A stretch of 64,000 nucleotides of DNA from contig NZ_BMHI01000004.1 in assembly GCF_014640635.1 (NCBI RefSeq), positions 620,001 through 684,000 of the forward strand. The letters run 5' to 3'. Below, one piece after another: positions 26,992 through 35,219 of this stretch. The notes under the pieces were generated by a model that saw only the letters and a program-made list of their open reading frames with translations, ran no database searches and was not told where the DNA came from. This DNA comes from Flexivirga endophytica (GTDB taxonomy: Bacteria; Actinomycetota; Actinomycetes; Actinomycetales; Dermatophilaceae). The translations under genes and the position numbers were made by a program. How positions within the stretch are numbered: position 1 is the first letter of the stretch; each line of letters begins with the position of its first letter.

Positions 26992-27768
26992 TCACGAGTT
27001 GGAGAACGTGGCGGGCCGCTTGCCGAGGAAGGCCGCCATACCTTCCTTCTGATCGTCCGTCGCGAACGCGGCGTGGAAGGACCGGCGTTCGAGGCGCAGG
27101 CCTTCGGCGAGTGGGGTCTCGAAGGCGGCATTGACCGCCTCCTTGGCCATCATCGCGACCGGCAGCGACATACCGGCGATGGTGCCGGCGACTTCCTTGA
27201 CGACCTGCAGGAGCTCGGCCGCGGGGACGACCCGCGCCACGATCCCGGAGCGCTCGGCCTCCTCAGCGTCCATCATTCGGCCGGTGAGCACCAGGTCCAT
27301 CGCCTTCGCCTTGCCGACCGCACGGGTGAGGCGTTGGGAGCCGCCCATGCCGGGTATGACGCCCAGCGTGATCTCGGGCTGGCCGAACTTGGCGGTGTCA
27401 GCAGCGATGATGAAGTCGCACAGCATCGCCAGCTCGCAGCCACCACCAAGCGCATAGCCGGCGACCGCGGCGATCACCGGGGTGCGGACCTTGGCGAGCC
27501 GGTCCCAGCCGGCGAACAGGTTCTGGTTGTGCACCTCGGAGAACGTCTTGTCGGACATCTCCTTGATGTCGGCGCCGGCGGCGAACGCCTTCGCCGAGCC
27601 GGTGATGACGATGGCGCCGATGCCGCTGTCGCGGTCCAGTTCCTCGGCGACGGTGACGACCTCGGTCATCACCTCGGAGTTGAGTGCGTTGAGTGCCTTG
27701 GGCCGGTTGATCGTGATCGTCGCAGTGCGGCCGTCGCGCTCCACCAGGATGGTGTTGTAATCGGTCAC
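26992..27768 (-). CDS. Enoyl-CoA hydratase, EchA8-like
   Basis: A 258-residue crotonase-fold enzyme that hydrates short trans-2-enoyl-CoA in beta-oxidation. The oxyanion-hole segments are [14 protein letters not shown] and [11 protein letters not shown], with catalytic Glu positions in CELAM and GQPEITLG. Much of the chain matches my memory of mycobacterial EchA8, for example [11 protein letters not shown] and [14 protein letters not shown] 27768 has GAAGGAG 5 nt upstream. It could also serve phenylacetate or amino-acid catabolism. Confidence 0.85.
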   Translation of the reverse strand: MTDYNTILVERDGRTATITINRPKALNALNSEVMTEVVTVAEELDRDSGIGAIVITGSAKAFAAGADIKEMSDKTFSEVHNQNLFAGWDRLAKVRTPVIAAVAGYALGGGCELAMLCDFIIAADTAKFGQPEITLGVIPGMGGSQRLTRAVGKAKAMDLVLTGRMMDAEEAERSGIVARVVPAAELLQVVKEVAGTIAGMSLPVAMMAKEAVNAAFETPLAEGLRLERRSFHAAFATDDQKEGMAAFLGKRPATFSNS

Positions 27769-27877
27769 CTTCACTCCTTCGTCCGTGGGACTGTCTGTGG
27801 CGTGACTGCCATTCTGTCCAAGCCGCAGCCCGGAGCAACGAGTGCCCCGAGCCGCGGTGCGCGGATCACGCCGGGTG

Positions 27878-28816
27878 TCAGTGCACCGGGCGGACGACGA
27901 ACGGGAGCAGGCCGGCGCTCGGGTGCGAATAGAGACCGGCGACGTGGACGCTGTTGTGCGTTCGCGGCGTTGCCGATTCGATGATCTTGTCGTTGCCGAT
28001 ATAGAGCGCGACATGGGTCGTGCTGGAGGCGGAGGACCCCCAGAAGACCATGTCTCCGGGACGCCGCTGACTCAGCGGGATGTGCCGGTACTTCGCCTGT
28101 TGGGCGCCGGAATAGGTCCCAACATCGACATGAGCACCCTGCCAGAACGCATACTGCATCAGTCCGGAGCAGTCGTAGCCGATGTGGTTCCAGTCCGGGT
28201 GGCCGGACGGGCTGGTGGTGCCCTTGGTCGGCCCGTACTTGCCGCCGCCACCCCACGCGTAGATGTAACCCTTCCCGATCTGTGAACGTGCTGCCCGGAT
28301 GACGTCGCGCACCGTGCCGCTGCTCTTCGGCGGCGTCGAATGCTGCCCGCCGAACTTGTGCGACGCGTTGTTGTTCTTCAGCGCGGGGATGAGATTTGCC
28401 TTGTGCCCCGGGGCGATTCGCTGGGACGGGCCGCCGTAGTAGCTGTTGTAGTAGACCGTGACCGTGTGTCCGGTCCGGTTCCAGACGGATGCGGCGTTGT
28501 TCTTCACACAGACGTGCCGGCCGTTGCCGTGTCCCCTGAATTCGTAGCAGCTCGGCTGGGTCTCACCGAGATTGGCCTTCGAGTGCTTGAAGTCCGACAC
28601 CGATCCCTTCTCGTTGCTGTTGAAGTAGTAGCAGAACTCACCCTTGCTGCAGGCCCCGTCCCGTGACGCGGCGTGCGCTTGCGCGCTGCCCAGCCCGAAC
28701 GCCAGCGCGGGTGCGGCGACCATGCCGGCAGCAACGGCCGCGACCGTCCACTTCAGGTGCCTCTTGCGGCCGTTCCCAGTGTCCGGAGCGATCGGTGCGT
28801 AACTCTGCTGACTCAT
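27878..28816 (-). CDS. Secreted NlpC/P60 hydrolase with N-terminal peptidase-inhibitor I36-like domain
   Basis: A 312-residue exported protein. Signal peptide with [24 protein letters not shown] and cleavage near AQAHA (about residue 50). Then a small cysteine-bearing domain (about 50-130; [35 protein letters not shown]) like the I36/SMPI family. A linker leads to NlpC/P60 (about 170-312) with catalytic Cys in [11 protein letters not shown] and His in [10 protein letters not shown]. It probably cleaves peptidoglycan stem peptides. The 5' region holds a 7-bp hairpin CACAACA/TGTTGTG (28840-28862); I see no ydaO riboswitch. Confidence 0.83.
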   Translation of the reverse strand: MSQQSYAPIAPDTGNGRKRHLKWTVAAVAAGMVAAPALAFGLGSAQAHAASRDGACSKGEFCYYFNSNEKGSVSDFKHSKANLGETQPSCYEFRGHGNGRHVCVKNNAASVWNRTGHTVTVYYNSYYGGPSQRIAPGHKANLIPALKNNNASHKFGGQHSTPPKSSGTVRDVIRAARSQIGKGYIYAWGGGGKYGPTKGTTSPSGHPDWNHIGYDCSGLMQYAFWQGAHVDVGTYSGAQQAKYRHIPLSQRRPGDMVFWGSSASSTTHVALYIGNDKIIESATPRTHNSVHVAGLYSHPSAGLLPFVVRPVH

Positions 28817-28967
28817 GTCAGCCTCCTATCCCCTTGTGCCACAACAGCTTTGGCGTGTTGTGTCAGATGGGTAGGAGACGTCGTCAACCGTGCGTCAGTT
28901 CCTGCGAAACGGGCAACCCGCCGATAAATGGGTCCCCGGGCCCACGCGGCCAGCTGGGCCGCACCGA

Positions 28968-30023
28968 TCAGTGCGTGCTCAATCCGAGCTCGTGCCCCAG
29001 CGGTGCGAAGTACGCCTCGACCATCGCCTCGTCGACCTCTGACAACGTGGCAGGTGACCAGTGCGGGTTGCGGTCCTTGTCGATCACCTGGGCGCGGATT
29101 CCCTCCGCGAGATCATGCGTGCGCAGCGCATGCGACACCGCGCGCAGGTCCTGATCCAACACGGCCTCCAGGGACCCGGTCTCCCGGGCTTGGCGCAACG
29201 ACCGCAACGTCGCCTTCAGCGCCACCGGGGACTTGCCTGCAAGGGCGTGCGCGGCGGCGCGGGCCTCGGGCTCCGTGCGCCGCTCGAGTCGTTCGGCGAT
29301 CTGCTCGACGGTGGCGGCGGCATACACCTCATCGATCCAGGTGCGCGCCTCGAGAATTGTTGATGGCGGAGGTGTTTCGGCATACCGATCCACAGCTACC
29401 GGCACGCCGCCGGCGATGATCGCCGCAACGAGATCCGGCAGTGCGGTGGACGGCACGAAGTGGTCCGCGAGCCCGAGCGCGATCGCATCCGCGCCGTCCA
29501 TGTGACCGGCGGTGAGAGCCAGATGCGTGCCTGTCTCCCCCGGCGCCTGCGCGAGCAGGAAGATGCCGCCGACATCCGGTACGAACCCGATGCCGGTCTC
29601 CGGCATCGCGATCCGCGAACGCTCAGTGACGACACGGGTATTGCCGTGTGCTGAGACTCCGACGCCGCCACCCATGACGATGCCGTCCATGAGGGCGACA
29701 TACGGCTTCGGGAACCTGCTGATGGCGTGGTTGAGAAGATATTCGGCACGCCAGAAGCCCAGGATGTCCGTGCCGCCGCTCACCGCATCCGAATGCATCG
29801 CGACGACATCGCCACCCGCGCACAGACCTCGCTCACCCGCGCCGTCGAGCACCACAGCACTGATCGACGGGTCCGACGCCCACTCGTCGAGGGTCTCCTG
29901 CAGGGTGTTGACCATCTCGCCGTTCAATGCATTGATGGCGCGCGGTCGGTTGAGGGTCAGCCGCCCGATCGAGCCGTCGACCCGTGCCAGGACGGACGGT
30001 TCTGCGGTGGTCTGCGATGTCAT
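28968..30023 (-). CDS. 3-hydroxyisobutyryl-CoA hydrolase-like crotonase-fold protein
   Basis: A 351-residue member of the HIBCH/EchA9 group: INALNGEMVNTL, ERGLCAGGDVVAMH, GIVMGGGVGVSAHG (oxyanion hole), MPETGIGFVPDVGG with the group-specific acidic residue, and a long C-terminal helical part that plain hydratases lack. Expected reaction: hydrolysis of 3-hydroxyisobutyryl-CoA in valine degradation. No other valine-pathway gene adjoins. Confidence 0.82.
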   Translation of the reverse strand: MTSQTTAEPSVLARVDGSIGRLTLNRPRAINALNGEMVNTLQETLDEWASDPSISAVVLDGAGERGLCAGGDVVAMHSDAVSGGTDILGFWRAEYLLNHAISRFPKPYVALMDGIVMGGGVGVSAHGNTRVVTERSRIAMPETGIGFVPDVGGIFLLAQAPGETGTHLALTAGHMDGADAIALGLADHFVPSTALPDLVAAIIAGGVPVAVDRYAETPPPSTILEARTWIDEVYAAATVEQIAERLERRTEPEARAAAHALAGKSPVALKATLRSLRQARETGSLEAVLDQDLRAVSHALRTHDLAEGIRAQVIDKDRNPHWSPATLSEVDEAMVEAYFAPLGHELGLSTH

Positions 30024-30202
30024 CTGTCCCTGCCCGTGTCGACGTCAGCGGCGTAGGATCGAGTCCGCTGCCAGCACCGTAACGACGAGGAAGGGTGCAG
30101 CGGGAACAGGGCACCTCCGAAAGCCCGACGCAGGGGCGCCGGTGGTCTACAGTGCCGAGCGGCCGGTCCCTCCGGCCATCACCTGAAACGAGGAGAAATC
30201 AC

Positions 30203-30463
30203 ATGGTCGACTTCGGAAATCTTGTCAACAAGGCAAAGGACTTCGCCAGCAAGAACCCCGACAAGGTGCGCGATGGCCTCGACAAGGCCGAGGACGCGAT
30301 CAGCTCCAAGACCGGCGGCAAGTACGACTCGCAGATCCACTCCGCCGGCGACAAGGTCGAGCAGCAGCTCGGTGTCGACGAGCAGCAGGCTGAGAAGCCG
30401 GCCCAGGACGCGCAGGACTCCGCAGATCAGCAGGGCGGCGACGCCAAGGGCGACAACAACTGA
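30203..30463 (+). CDS. Rv0909-like (MT0933 family) antitoxin-type protein
   Basis: An 86-residue hydrophilic helical protein: [45 protein letters not shown] is the family core, and a Gln/Asp/Ala-rich disordered tail follows. GAGGAG lies upstream of ATG 30203. The mycobacterial relative is annotated as an antitoxin next to Rv0910, but no SRPBCC-type toxin gene adjoins here. The function may instead be general, since relatives are abundant single genes. Confidence 0.72.
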   Translation: MVDFGNLVNKAKDFASKNPDKVRDGLDKAEDAISSKTGGKYDSQIHSAGDKVEQQLGVDEQQAEKPAQDAQDSADQQGGDAKGDNN

Positions 30464-30492
30464 CGCTGAGCGCATTCTCCCTCAGACATGAG

Positions 30493-30521
30493 CTGGGGCG
30501 CCGACACGGTCGACGCCCCAG
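30493..30521. terminator. Bidirectional terminator hairpin
   Basis: CTGGGGCG (30493-30500) pairs with CGCCCCAG (30514-30521); inside, CGAC and GTCG extend the stem around ACG after one mismatch. It lies between the convergent antitoxin-like and Gly/Gln/Asp-rich genes. Confidence 0.8.
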
Positions 30522-30542
30522 TTCACTTGTCTCTGCGCTCGG

Positions 30543-31031
30543 TCAGGAGAAGTCCGATCCGCCGTTGTCGTTGCCGTCCTGGCCGTTACCGTCCTGGCCG
30601 TTACCGTCCTGGCCGCCGAAGCCGCCACCGGACTGGCCCTCGTCCTGCTGGCCACCGAAGCCGCCACCGGACTGGCCCTCGTCCTGCTGGCCACCGAAGC
30701 CGCCACCACCCTGACCGGAGTCCTGACCACCCTGGTCCTGGCCGCCACTGAAGCCACCGTCACCCTGGCCCGAGTCCTGACCACCCTGGTCCTGGCCGCC
30801 GTCCTGGCCACCGCCGAAGCCACCGTCACCCTGGCCCGAGTCCTGACCACCCTGGTCCTGGCCGCCGTCCTGGCCACCGCCGAAGCCACCGTCGCCCTGG
30901 CCCGAGTCCTGACCGCCACCGAAGTCGCCGCCGCCCTGACCGGAGTCCTGACCACCTTGGCCCTGCTCGAATCCTTGCCCGGACTCGTTGTCGCCGGACT
31001 GGTCCTGCCCGAACTGATCGTTCTGACTCAT
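30543..31031 (-). CDS. Low-complexity Gly/Gln/Asp repeat protein made of eight amino-acid types
   Basis: A 162-residue chain using only G, Q, D, S, F, N, E and M. There is no Lys, Arg, Leu, Ile, Val, Ala, Pro, Thr, Tyr, Trp, His or Cys. A 22-residue unit of the form [22 protein letters not shown] repeats in the middle, then a shorter [13 protein letters not shown] unit, then GQDGN triplets. Phenylalanines are evenly spaced. It is strongly acidic and predicted fully disordered, cytoplasmic (no signal peptide). AAGGGA precedes ATG 31031. Spaced aromatics in an acidic polar chain resemble phase-separating or matrix proteins. Function unknown; its own promoter region lies upstream. Confidence 0.65.
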   Translation of the reverse strand: MSQNDQFGQDQSGDNESGQGFEQGQGGQDSGQGGGDFGGGQDSGQGDGGFGGGQDGGQDQGGQDSGQGDGGFGGGQDGGQDQGGQDSGQGDGGFSGGQDQGGQDSGQGGGGFGGQQDEGQSGGGFGGQQDEGQSGGGFGGQDGNGQDGNGQDGNDNGGSDFS

Positions 31032-31346
31032 GGGTAATTCCCTTTCGTCGCGCGGATTTTTGTCCGCCAGGTCACGGCCCGGCGACCTCCCACGCTATAA
31101 GCCCGGTTACGGGAATGTAACCGTCAAGCACTTCAAGAATTCGTAAAGAACCTTTTAGTAACGCCTACGTTCGCGAATAGAACGTGGTAGCGAAAACGCC
31201 CTTCGAAGAGCAACTCCCGGCAGGCTGGATCGCGCCGGGTAACCGCCGCCCGCTCTTGCACAGGAGCCGCTGCCAGAGGGCGAACGTGCGGTCGAAGACG
31301 CAGGCGCCGCGCCGTACCTTGAGGCGTAACCGTCCTGAGTGCGCGA
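31032..31346. promoter_or_regulatory. 315-bp AT-richer region with inverted repeat CGGTTAC-N6-GTAACCG
   Basis: Upstream of the Gly/Gln/Asp protein. Holds a perfect 7-bp inverted repeat, CGGTTAC (31104-31110) and GTAACCG (31117-31123), a likely protein-binding site. On the minus strand TTGACG overlaps the repeat and TATAGC lies about 22 bp further, an imperfect sigma-70-like pair. The remainder, to the dodecin stop, shows no convincing gene. Confidence 0.5.
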
Positions 31347-31562
31347 CTACGACTCGTCGTCGATGCGGAAGCCGACCTTGATGGTCACCTGCCAATGGAC
31401 GACCTTGTCCTCCTCCAGTTGGCCGCGAACACCCTGGACCTCGAACCAGTCGAGATTGCGGACGGTGCTGCCGGCGCGAGCGACCGCGTTGTTGATGGCG
31501 CTCTCGATGCCGTCCGGCGAGGTGCCGACGATCTCGGAGATCCCGTATGCGTGATGGGCCAT
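31347..31562 (-). CDS. Dodecin (flavin-binding)
   Basis: A 71-residue protein, the normal dodecin size: SEIVGTSPDGIESAINNAVARAGSTVRNLDWFEVQGVRGQLEEDKVVHWQVTIKVGF. Trp at about 45 and Gln at about 57 are the flavin-stacking and hydrogen-bonding residues. Dodecins form hollow dodecamers that store or buffer FMN/FAD. ATG 31562 was chosen because residues upstream do not match the family. Start site AAGGGA. Confidence 0.93.
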   Translation of the reverse strand: MAHHAYGISEIVGTSPDGIESAINNAVARAGSTVRNLDWFEVQGVRGQLEEDKVVHWQVTIKVGFRIDDES

Positions 31563-31709
31563 GAGTTGATCCCTTCGCGAGGACTCAGACCGCCGTTCGA
31601 CGATCCGTACGGTCGACGTCATTCTCGTCCGGGTCATCGAGCCCGTCCAGGATGGCGCCCGTCCGGCATACGCCGGTATGTCACGGATGTCGTTTGCACA
31701 GAATCGGTT

Positions 31710-32903
31710 TCAGCGTGCGCCGGGCCAACCCGTGTAGGCCTCGGCAAGGTAGGTGGATCCTGCGGTCGAACCGGTGACGGAGGCCAGCTCACCTTCCTGC
31801 CGACGTGTGTCGAACGGCGTGGCGTCGGGGAGCGTGTGCAGCATCGTCGTCATCCAGTAGGAGAAGTGCTGCGCCTTCCAAACGCGTGCCACGGCGCGTT
31901 CGCTGTATGTCGCCAGCGGCGCCGCGTCGCCGGCACGAACGGCCCGCTCGAGTTCCTCCGCCAGCACACGGACGTCGGAGAGTGCGAGGTTGAGGCCTTT
32001 GGCGCCCGTCGGCGGCACGGTGTGCGCGGCGTCGCCGGCCAACGCCATCCGACCGAAGTGCATGGGCTCCTGCACGAAGCTGCGGAACGGCAACACGGTC
32101 TTGGAGGTGATGGGGCCCTCCTTGAGCGCGTAGCCGTTGGCGCCGAGCCGGGTCTGGAGTTGGTCCCAGATGCGGTCGTCGGACCAGTCGTCGACGTTCT
32201 CGGCCGGATCGCACTGGAAATACATGCGTTGCAGCGTTTCGGTGCGCTGACTGATCAGCGCGAAGCCGTGCGGTGAGTGGTTGTAGATCAGCTCTGGAGC
32301 GCTCGGCGGAGCCTCGGTGAGTATGCCGAACCACGCGAACGGATATTCGCGGAAGTACTGCGTGCACTCCGAGTCAGGCACCCGGTGACGACACAGGCTG
32401 CGTGAGCCGTCCGCTCCGACCAGGAAGTCCGTCCGGACCTCTCGAGCGACACCCGCCGCATCGGTGAACCGGAGCACCGGACCGTCCGTCGTCAGATCGT
32501 CCACCGAAACGTCGGTAACCTCGAAGCGCACGTCCCCGCCGTCCCGTGCTCGAGCGTCGGCCAGGTCGATGAAGACATCGGTCTGCGGGTAGAGCTGCGT
32601 GGACGCACCCGCGAGTCCGCGGAAGTCGATCCGGTGTCCGCCTCCGCCGAAGGCCAACTCGATGCCGTCGTGCCGATACCCGTCCCGGTGCACTCGTTCC
32701 GACACGCCGGTATCGACCAGCAGGTCGACCGACCCCTGCTCCAGAATGCCCGCACGGTGAGTGTGTTCGATCTCGGTGCGGCTGCGCAGATCGATGACGA
32801 CCGAGTCGATCCCGGCGCGATCGAGCAGGTGCGACAGCATCAGGCCGGCTGGTCCGGCACCGACGATGCCGATCTGGGTGCGTTCGGGGGTGCGTGGTGG
32901 CAT
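31710..32903 (-). CDS. pobA: 4-Hydroxybenzoate 3-monooxygenase
   Basis: A 397-residue class A flavoprotein monooxygenase that makes protocatechuate from 4-hydroxybenzoate with NAD(P)H and O2. Visible: Rossmann GIVGAGPAGLMLSHLLDRAG, the PobA-specific HTHRAGILEQGSVDLL, second FAD motif GRMALAGDAAHTVPPTGAKGLNLALSDV. ATG 32903 gives the family length (394-397); ATG 32939 and GTG 32942 are also in frame, but the operator palindrome would then abut the start. It follows the IclR gene in the same direction with the operator between. Its product feeds pcaHG across the divergent promoter. Confidence 0.92.
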   Translation of the reverse strand: MPPRTPERTQIGIVGAGPAGLMLSHLLDRAGIDSVVIDLRSRTEIEHTHRAGILEQGSVDLLVDTGVSERVHRDGYRHDGIELAFGGGGHRIDFRGLAGASTQLYPQTDVFIDLADARARDGGDVRFEVTDVSVDDLTTDGPVLRFTDAAGVAREVRTDFLVGADGSRSLCRHRVPDSECTQYFREYPFAWFGILTEAPPSAPELIYNHSPHGFALISQRTETLQRMYFQCDPAENVDDWSDDRIWDQLQTRLGANGYALKEGPITSKTVLPFRSFVQEPMHFGRMALAGDAAHTVPPTGAKGLNLALSDVRVLAEELERAVRAGDAAPLATYSERAVARVWKAQHFSYWMTTMLHTLPDATPFDTRRQEGELASVTGSTAGSTYLAEAYTGWPGAR

Positions 32904-32944
32904 GTCCGCATTCTGCGGAGCCGGCGTGCGCCGTGCCATCACCA

Positions 32945-32963
32945 GCTTCCGTTCAGCGGAAGC
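32945..32963. promoter_or_regulatory. Perfect IclR-type operator upstream of pobA
   Basis: GCTTCCG-TTCAG-CGGAAGC: 7-bp arms, 5-bp centre, 42 bp before the chosen pobA start. Same core as the sites at 33734-33748 and 2401-2415. Confidence 0.75.
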
Positions 32964-32972
32964 GGGTGCGGC

Positions 32973-33722
32973 TCACGTCGAGCGCAGGCTCCGGCCGATC
33001 CCCCGAGCCGCGACCTGCATCGCGCTCACCAGGCGCGCCTGGTCCCGCTTGAGAGTCGGCACCACGACACCCAATGAGGCGACGACCGAGTCGCCCACTC
33101 GGATCGGCACCGCGGCCGAGCAGGCACCGAGGCTCATCTCCTCCTGGGTGGTGGCGAAGTCGTCCACGCGTACCTTGGCCAATTGCTTCTGCAGCCGGCC
33201 AGGTTCGCTGATCGTGTAGCGGGTGACCCGCGGCAGGTCGGCCAGCACCTGCCGCCGCACATCTTCCGGTGCGAACGCGAGCAACACCTTGCCAACACCG
33301 GTGGCGTGCAACGGAAGTCGCGATCCGACTGTGCTCACGACCGGCACCGACGCATGGCCGGAGAGCCGCTCGACATAGAGGACGTGCTTGCCGTCGCGGA
33401 CCGCCAGATGCACGGTGGCGAGGGTGGCGCCATACAAGTCGTGCAGGTATGGCGCGGCGACCTCCCGCAGACCGGTGTTGACCGGCGCGAGCAGCCCGAC
33501 GTCCCACAACCGGCGCCCGACGACATACGTCGAACCGGTCCGTGCCAGGGCACCCCAGTCGACGAGTTCGTTGACCAACCGGTGCGCAGTGGCCAGTGGA
33601 AGTCCGGCTCGCGACGCGAGATCGCTCAGGCTGAGCTGGCGGTGCCGCTCGTCGAAGGCGCCCAACAGCGCCAGTGCCCTGCTCGTCACCGAACGTCCCG
33701 CCGCAGCGGAGTTTCCTGCCAT
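32973..33722 (-). CDS. IclR-family transcriptional regulator of pob/pca genes
   Basis: A 249-residue IclR protein: N-terminal winged HTH (SVTSRALALLGAFDERHRQLSLSDLASRAGLPLATAHRLVNELVDWGAL) and C-terminal effector domain (about 80-245; HLAVRDGKHVLYVERLSG, GVGKVLLAFAPEDVRRQ). It lies between pobA and the divergent pcaHGBL operon, the usual place for PcaR/PobR/PcaU-type regulators that bind protocatechuate, 4-hydroxybenzoate or 3-oxoadipate. ATG 33722 (or 33731) was chosen because the open frame beyond runs through the operator and into pcaH. Confidence 0.88.
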   Translation of the reverse strand: MAGNSAAAGRSVTSRALALLGAFDERHRQLSLSDLASRAGLPLATAHRLVNELVDWGALARTGSTYVVGRRLWDVGLLAPVNTGLREVAAPYLHDLYGATLATVHLAVRDGKHVLYVERLSGHASVPVVSTVGSRLPLHATGVGKVLLAFAPEDVRRQVLADLPRVTRYTISEPGRLQKQLAKVRVDDFATTQEEMSLGACSAAVPIRVGDSVVASLGVVVPTLKRDQARLVSAMQVAARGIGRSLRST

Positions 33723-33733
33723 GCCACCCATGT

Positions 33734-33748
33734 TTCCGGCCAGCGGAA
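33734..33748. promoter_or_regulatory. IclR operator in the iclR-pcaH divergent promoter
   Basis: TTCCG-GCCAG-CGGAA, immediately upstream of the IclR start and 45 bp upstream of pcaH. Position suits autoregulation plus control of pcaHGBL. Confidence 0.7.
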
Positions 33749-33792
33749 GATCGGGCAAGTGGTCAGGGCAGGTCTCCCGATACGGTCGCAGC

Positions 33793-34587
33793 GTGACCAC
33801 GCAGCAGAACAAGCCCCTCCTTGCGACCGACCCGGACGCGGCGTCCGCGAGCCAGGCCGATATCAGCGCCGAAATCGCAGCCATCGCAGACGAATACGCT
33901 CGGGGCGCCACAACCGAGACGCAACCCCGACTCGACTATGCGCCCTACCGCAGCAGCCTGCTGCGGCATCCCACCAAGGCGATGCAGCATGCCGACCCGG
34001 AGACGATCGAGCTGTATGCGCCGGTCTTCGGACAGCGCGACATCGGCGCTGCCGAATCGGACCTGACCATCCAGGCCAGCGGTGAGCCGATCGGCGAGCG
34101 GATCGTGGTGTCCGGACACGTGCTCGACGGCGACGGGCGGCCGGTGACCCATCAACTCGTGGAGATCTGGCAAGCCAACGCGGCCGGGCGTTACATCCAT
34201 CTGCGTGACCAGCACCCGGCGCCGATCGACCCCAACTTCACCGGTGTCGGACGCACCATCACCGATGCCGAGGGCCGCTACACGTTCACCACCATCAAGC
34301 CGGGTCCCTACCCGTGGAAGAACCACCACAACGCGTGGCGACCGGCGCACATCCACTTCTCGCTCTTCGGCACCGACTTCACCCAGCGGCTCGTCACCCA
34401 GATGTACTTCCCCGGCGATCCGCTCTTCGCACTCGATCCGATCTACCAGTCGGTCGTCGACCCGGTGGCGCGCGAGCGGCTCGTCGCGACCTACGACCAC
34501 GACGTGACGCGGCACGAGTGGGCGACCGGCTACACCTGGGACATCGTGTTGACCGGTAGCCACCCGACCCCGACGGAGGAGTCCTGA
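33793..34587 (+). CDS. pcaH: Protocatechuate 3,4-dioxygenase beta subunit
   Basis: A 264-residue catalytic subunit that cleaves protocatechuate between the two hydroxyls to 3-carboxy-cis,cis-muconate. Fe(III) ligands by motif: Tyr in AAGRYIHL, Tyr in KPGPYPWKNHHNAWRP, and the two His of PAHIHFSLFG. GTG 33793 was chosen because the family N-terminus begins about here and the operator lies upstream. pcaG starts in its stop codon (ATGA). Confidence 0.95.
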   Translation: MTTQQNKPLLATDPDAASASQADISAEIAAIADEYARGATTETQPRLDYAPYRSSLLRHPTKAMQHADPETIELYAPVFGQRDIGAAESDLTIQASGEPIGERIVVSGHVLDGDGRPVTHQLVEIWQANAAGRYIHLRDQHPAPIDPNFTGVGRTITDAEGRYTFTTIKPGPYPWKNHHNAWRPAHIHFSLFGTDFTQRLVTQMYFPGDPLFALDPIYQSVVDPVARERLVATYDHDVTRHEWATGYTWDIVLTGSHPTPTEES

Positions 34588-35219
34588 TGAGCGCCAACCG
34601 AGGTGAGGACACGAGCGCAGCGAGGCCCGGAGCCGAGGCCAGAGGCGCGACCGCCAGAATGAGCGCACTGCATCCCACTCCGGGCCAGACGGTCGGACCG
34701 TTCTTCGGCTATGCGCTCCCGTATGACGGCGGCGGCGTCCTCGTTCCCGTCGGTCATCCGCACGCGATCCGACTGCACGGCACGGTATATGACGGAGACG
34801 GCGAACCGATCCCGGACGCCCTGATCGAGATCTGGCAGGCGGACGAGAACGGTGCAGTTGCACAGGATCCGGGCTCACGCTCGCGCGATGGCTGGACCTT
34901 CACCGGCTTCGGCCGGGTTGCCGTCGACCCGGACGGGCACTACTCGTTCACCACCGTGCCACCCGGAGTGACTCGGGGCGACGGCGCTCCGTTCTTTGCG
35001 GTCACCGTCTTCGCGCGCGGACTGTTGCACCGGCTCCTCACCCGTGCCTACCTACCGCTCGACGACGCTGTGGCAGCAGTGGATCCGTTCCTGTCGTCGG
35101 TTCCGGCGAACCGCCGGGGCACCCTGGTCACTCGTGCCGACGAGCACGGCCTGGTCTTCGACATACACCTGCAGGGAGCAGACGAGACGGTGTTCCTGAC
35201 CTACGGCGAGGACCAGTGA
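34587..35219 (+). CDS. pcaG: Protocatechuate 3,4-dioxygenase alpha subunit
   Basis: A 210-residue intradiol-dioxygenase-fold subunit that lacks the iron ligands and completes the active site with PcaH. Family sequence begins at about residue 25 (MSALHPTPGQTVGPFFGYALPYDGG). ATG 34587 overlaps the pcaH stop and has CGGAGGAG upstream, so it is the likely start. The first 24 residues are extra, and the ATGAGCGC octamer recurs at 34659, suggesting an in-frame 72-bp insertion. Start at 34659 (186 residues) is the alternative. Confidence 0.92.
   Translation: MSANRGEDTSAARPGAEARGATARMSALHPTPGQTVGPFFGYALPYDGGGVLVPVGHPHAIRLHGTVYDGDGEPIPDALIEIWQADENGAVAQDPGSRSRDGWTFTGFGRVAVDPDGHYSFTTVPPGVTRGDGAPFFAVTVFARGLLHRLLTRAYLPLDDAVAAVDPFLSSVPANRRGTLVTRADEHGLVFDIHLQGADETVFLTYGEDQ

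Noticed and set aside
28817-28967. ydaO-type c-di-AMP riboswitch before the NlpC/P60 gene
   Set aside because: That riboswitch often precedes such genes in actinobacteria, but its conserved core is not present; only a short 7-bp hairpin is seen.
30482-30955. Alternative frame (Arg/Thr/Val/Ala repeats) within the Gly/Gln/Asp repeat gene
   Set aside because: Same strand, different frame; the repeat DNA keeps all frames open. The Gly/Gln/Asp frame has a Shine-Dalgarno and ATG start and extends further, so the other is taken as a shadow.
30613-30960. CRISPR-like regular repeats
   Set aside because: Repeats are contiguous coding repeats with no unique spacers of fixed length and no cas genes nearby.
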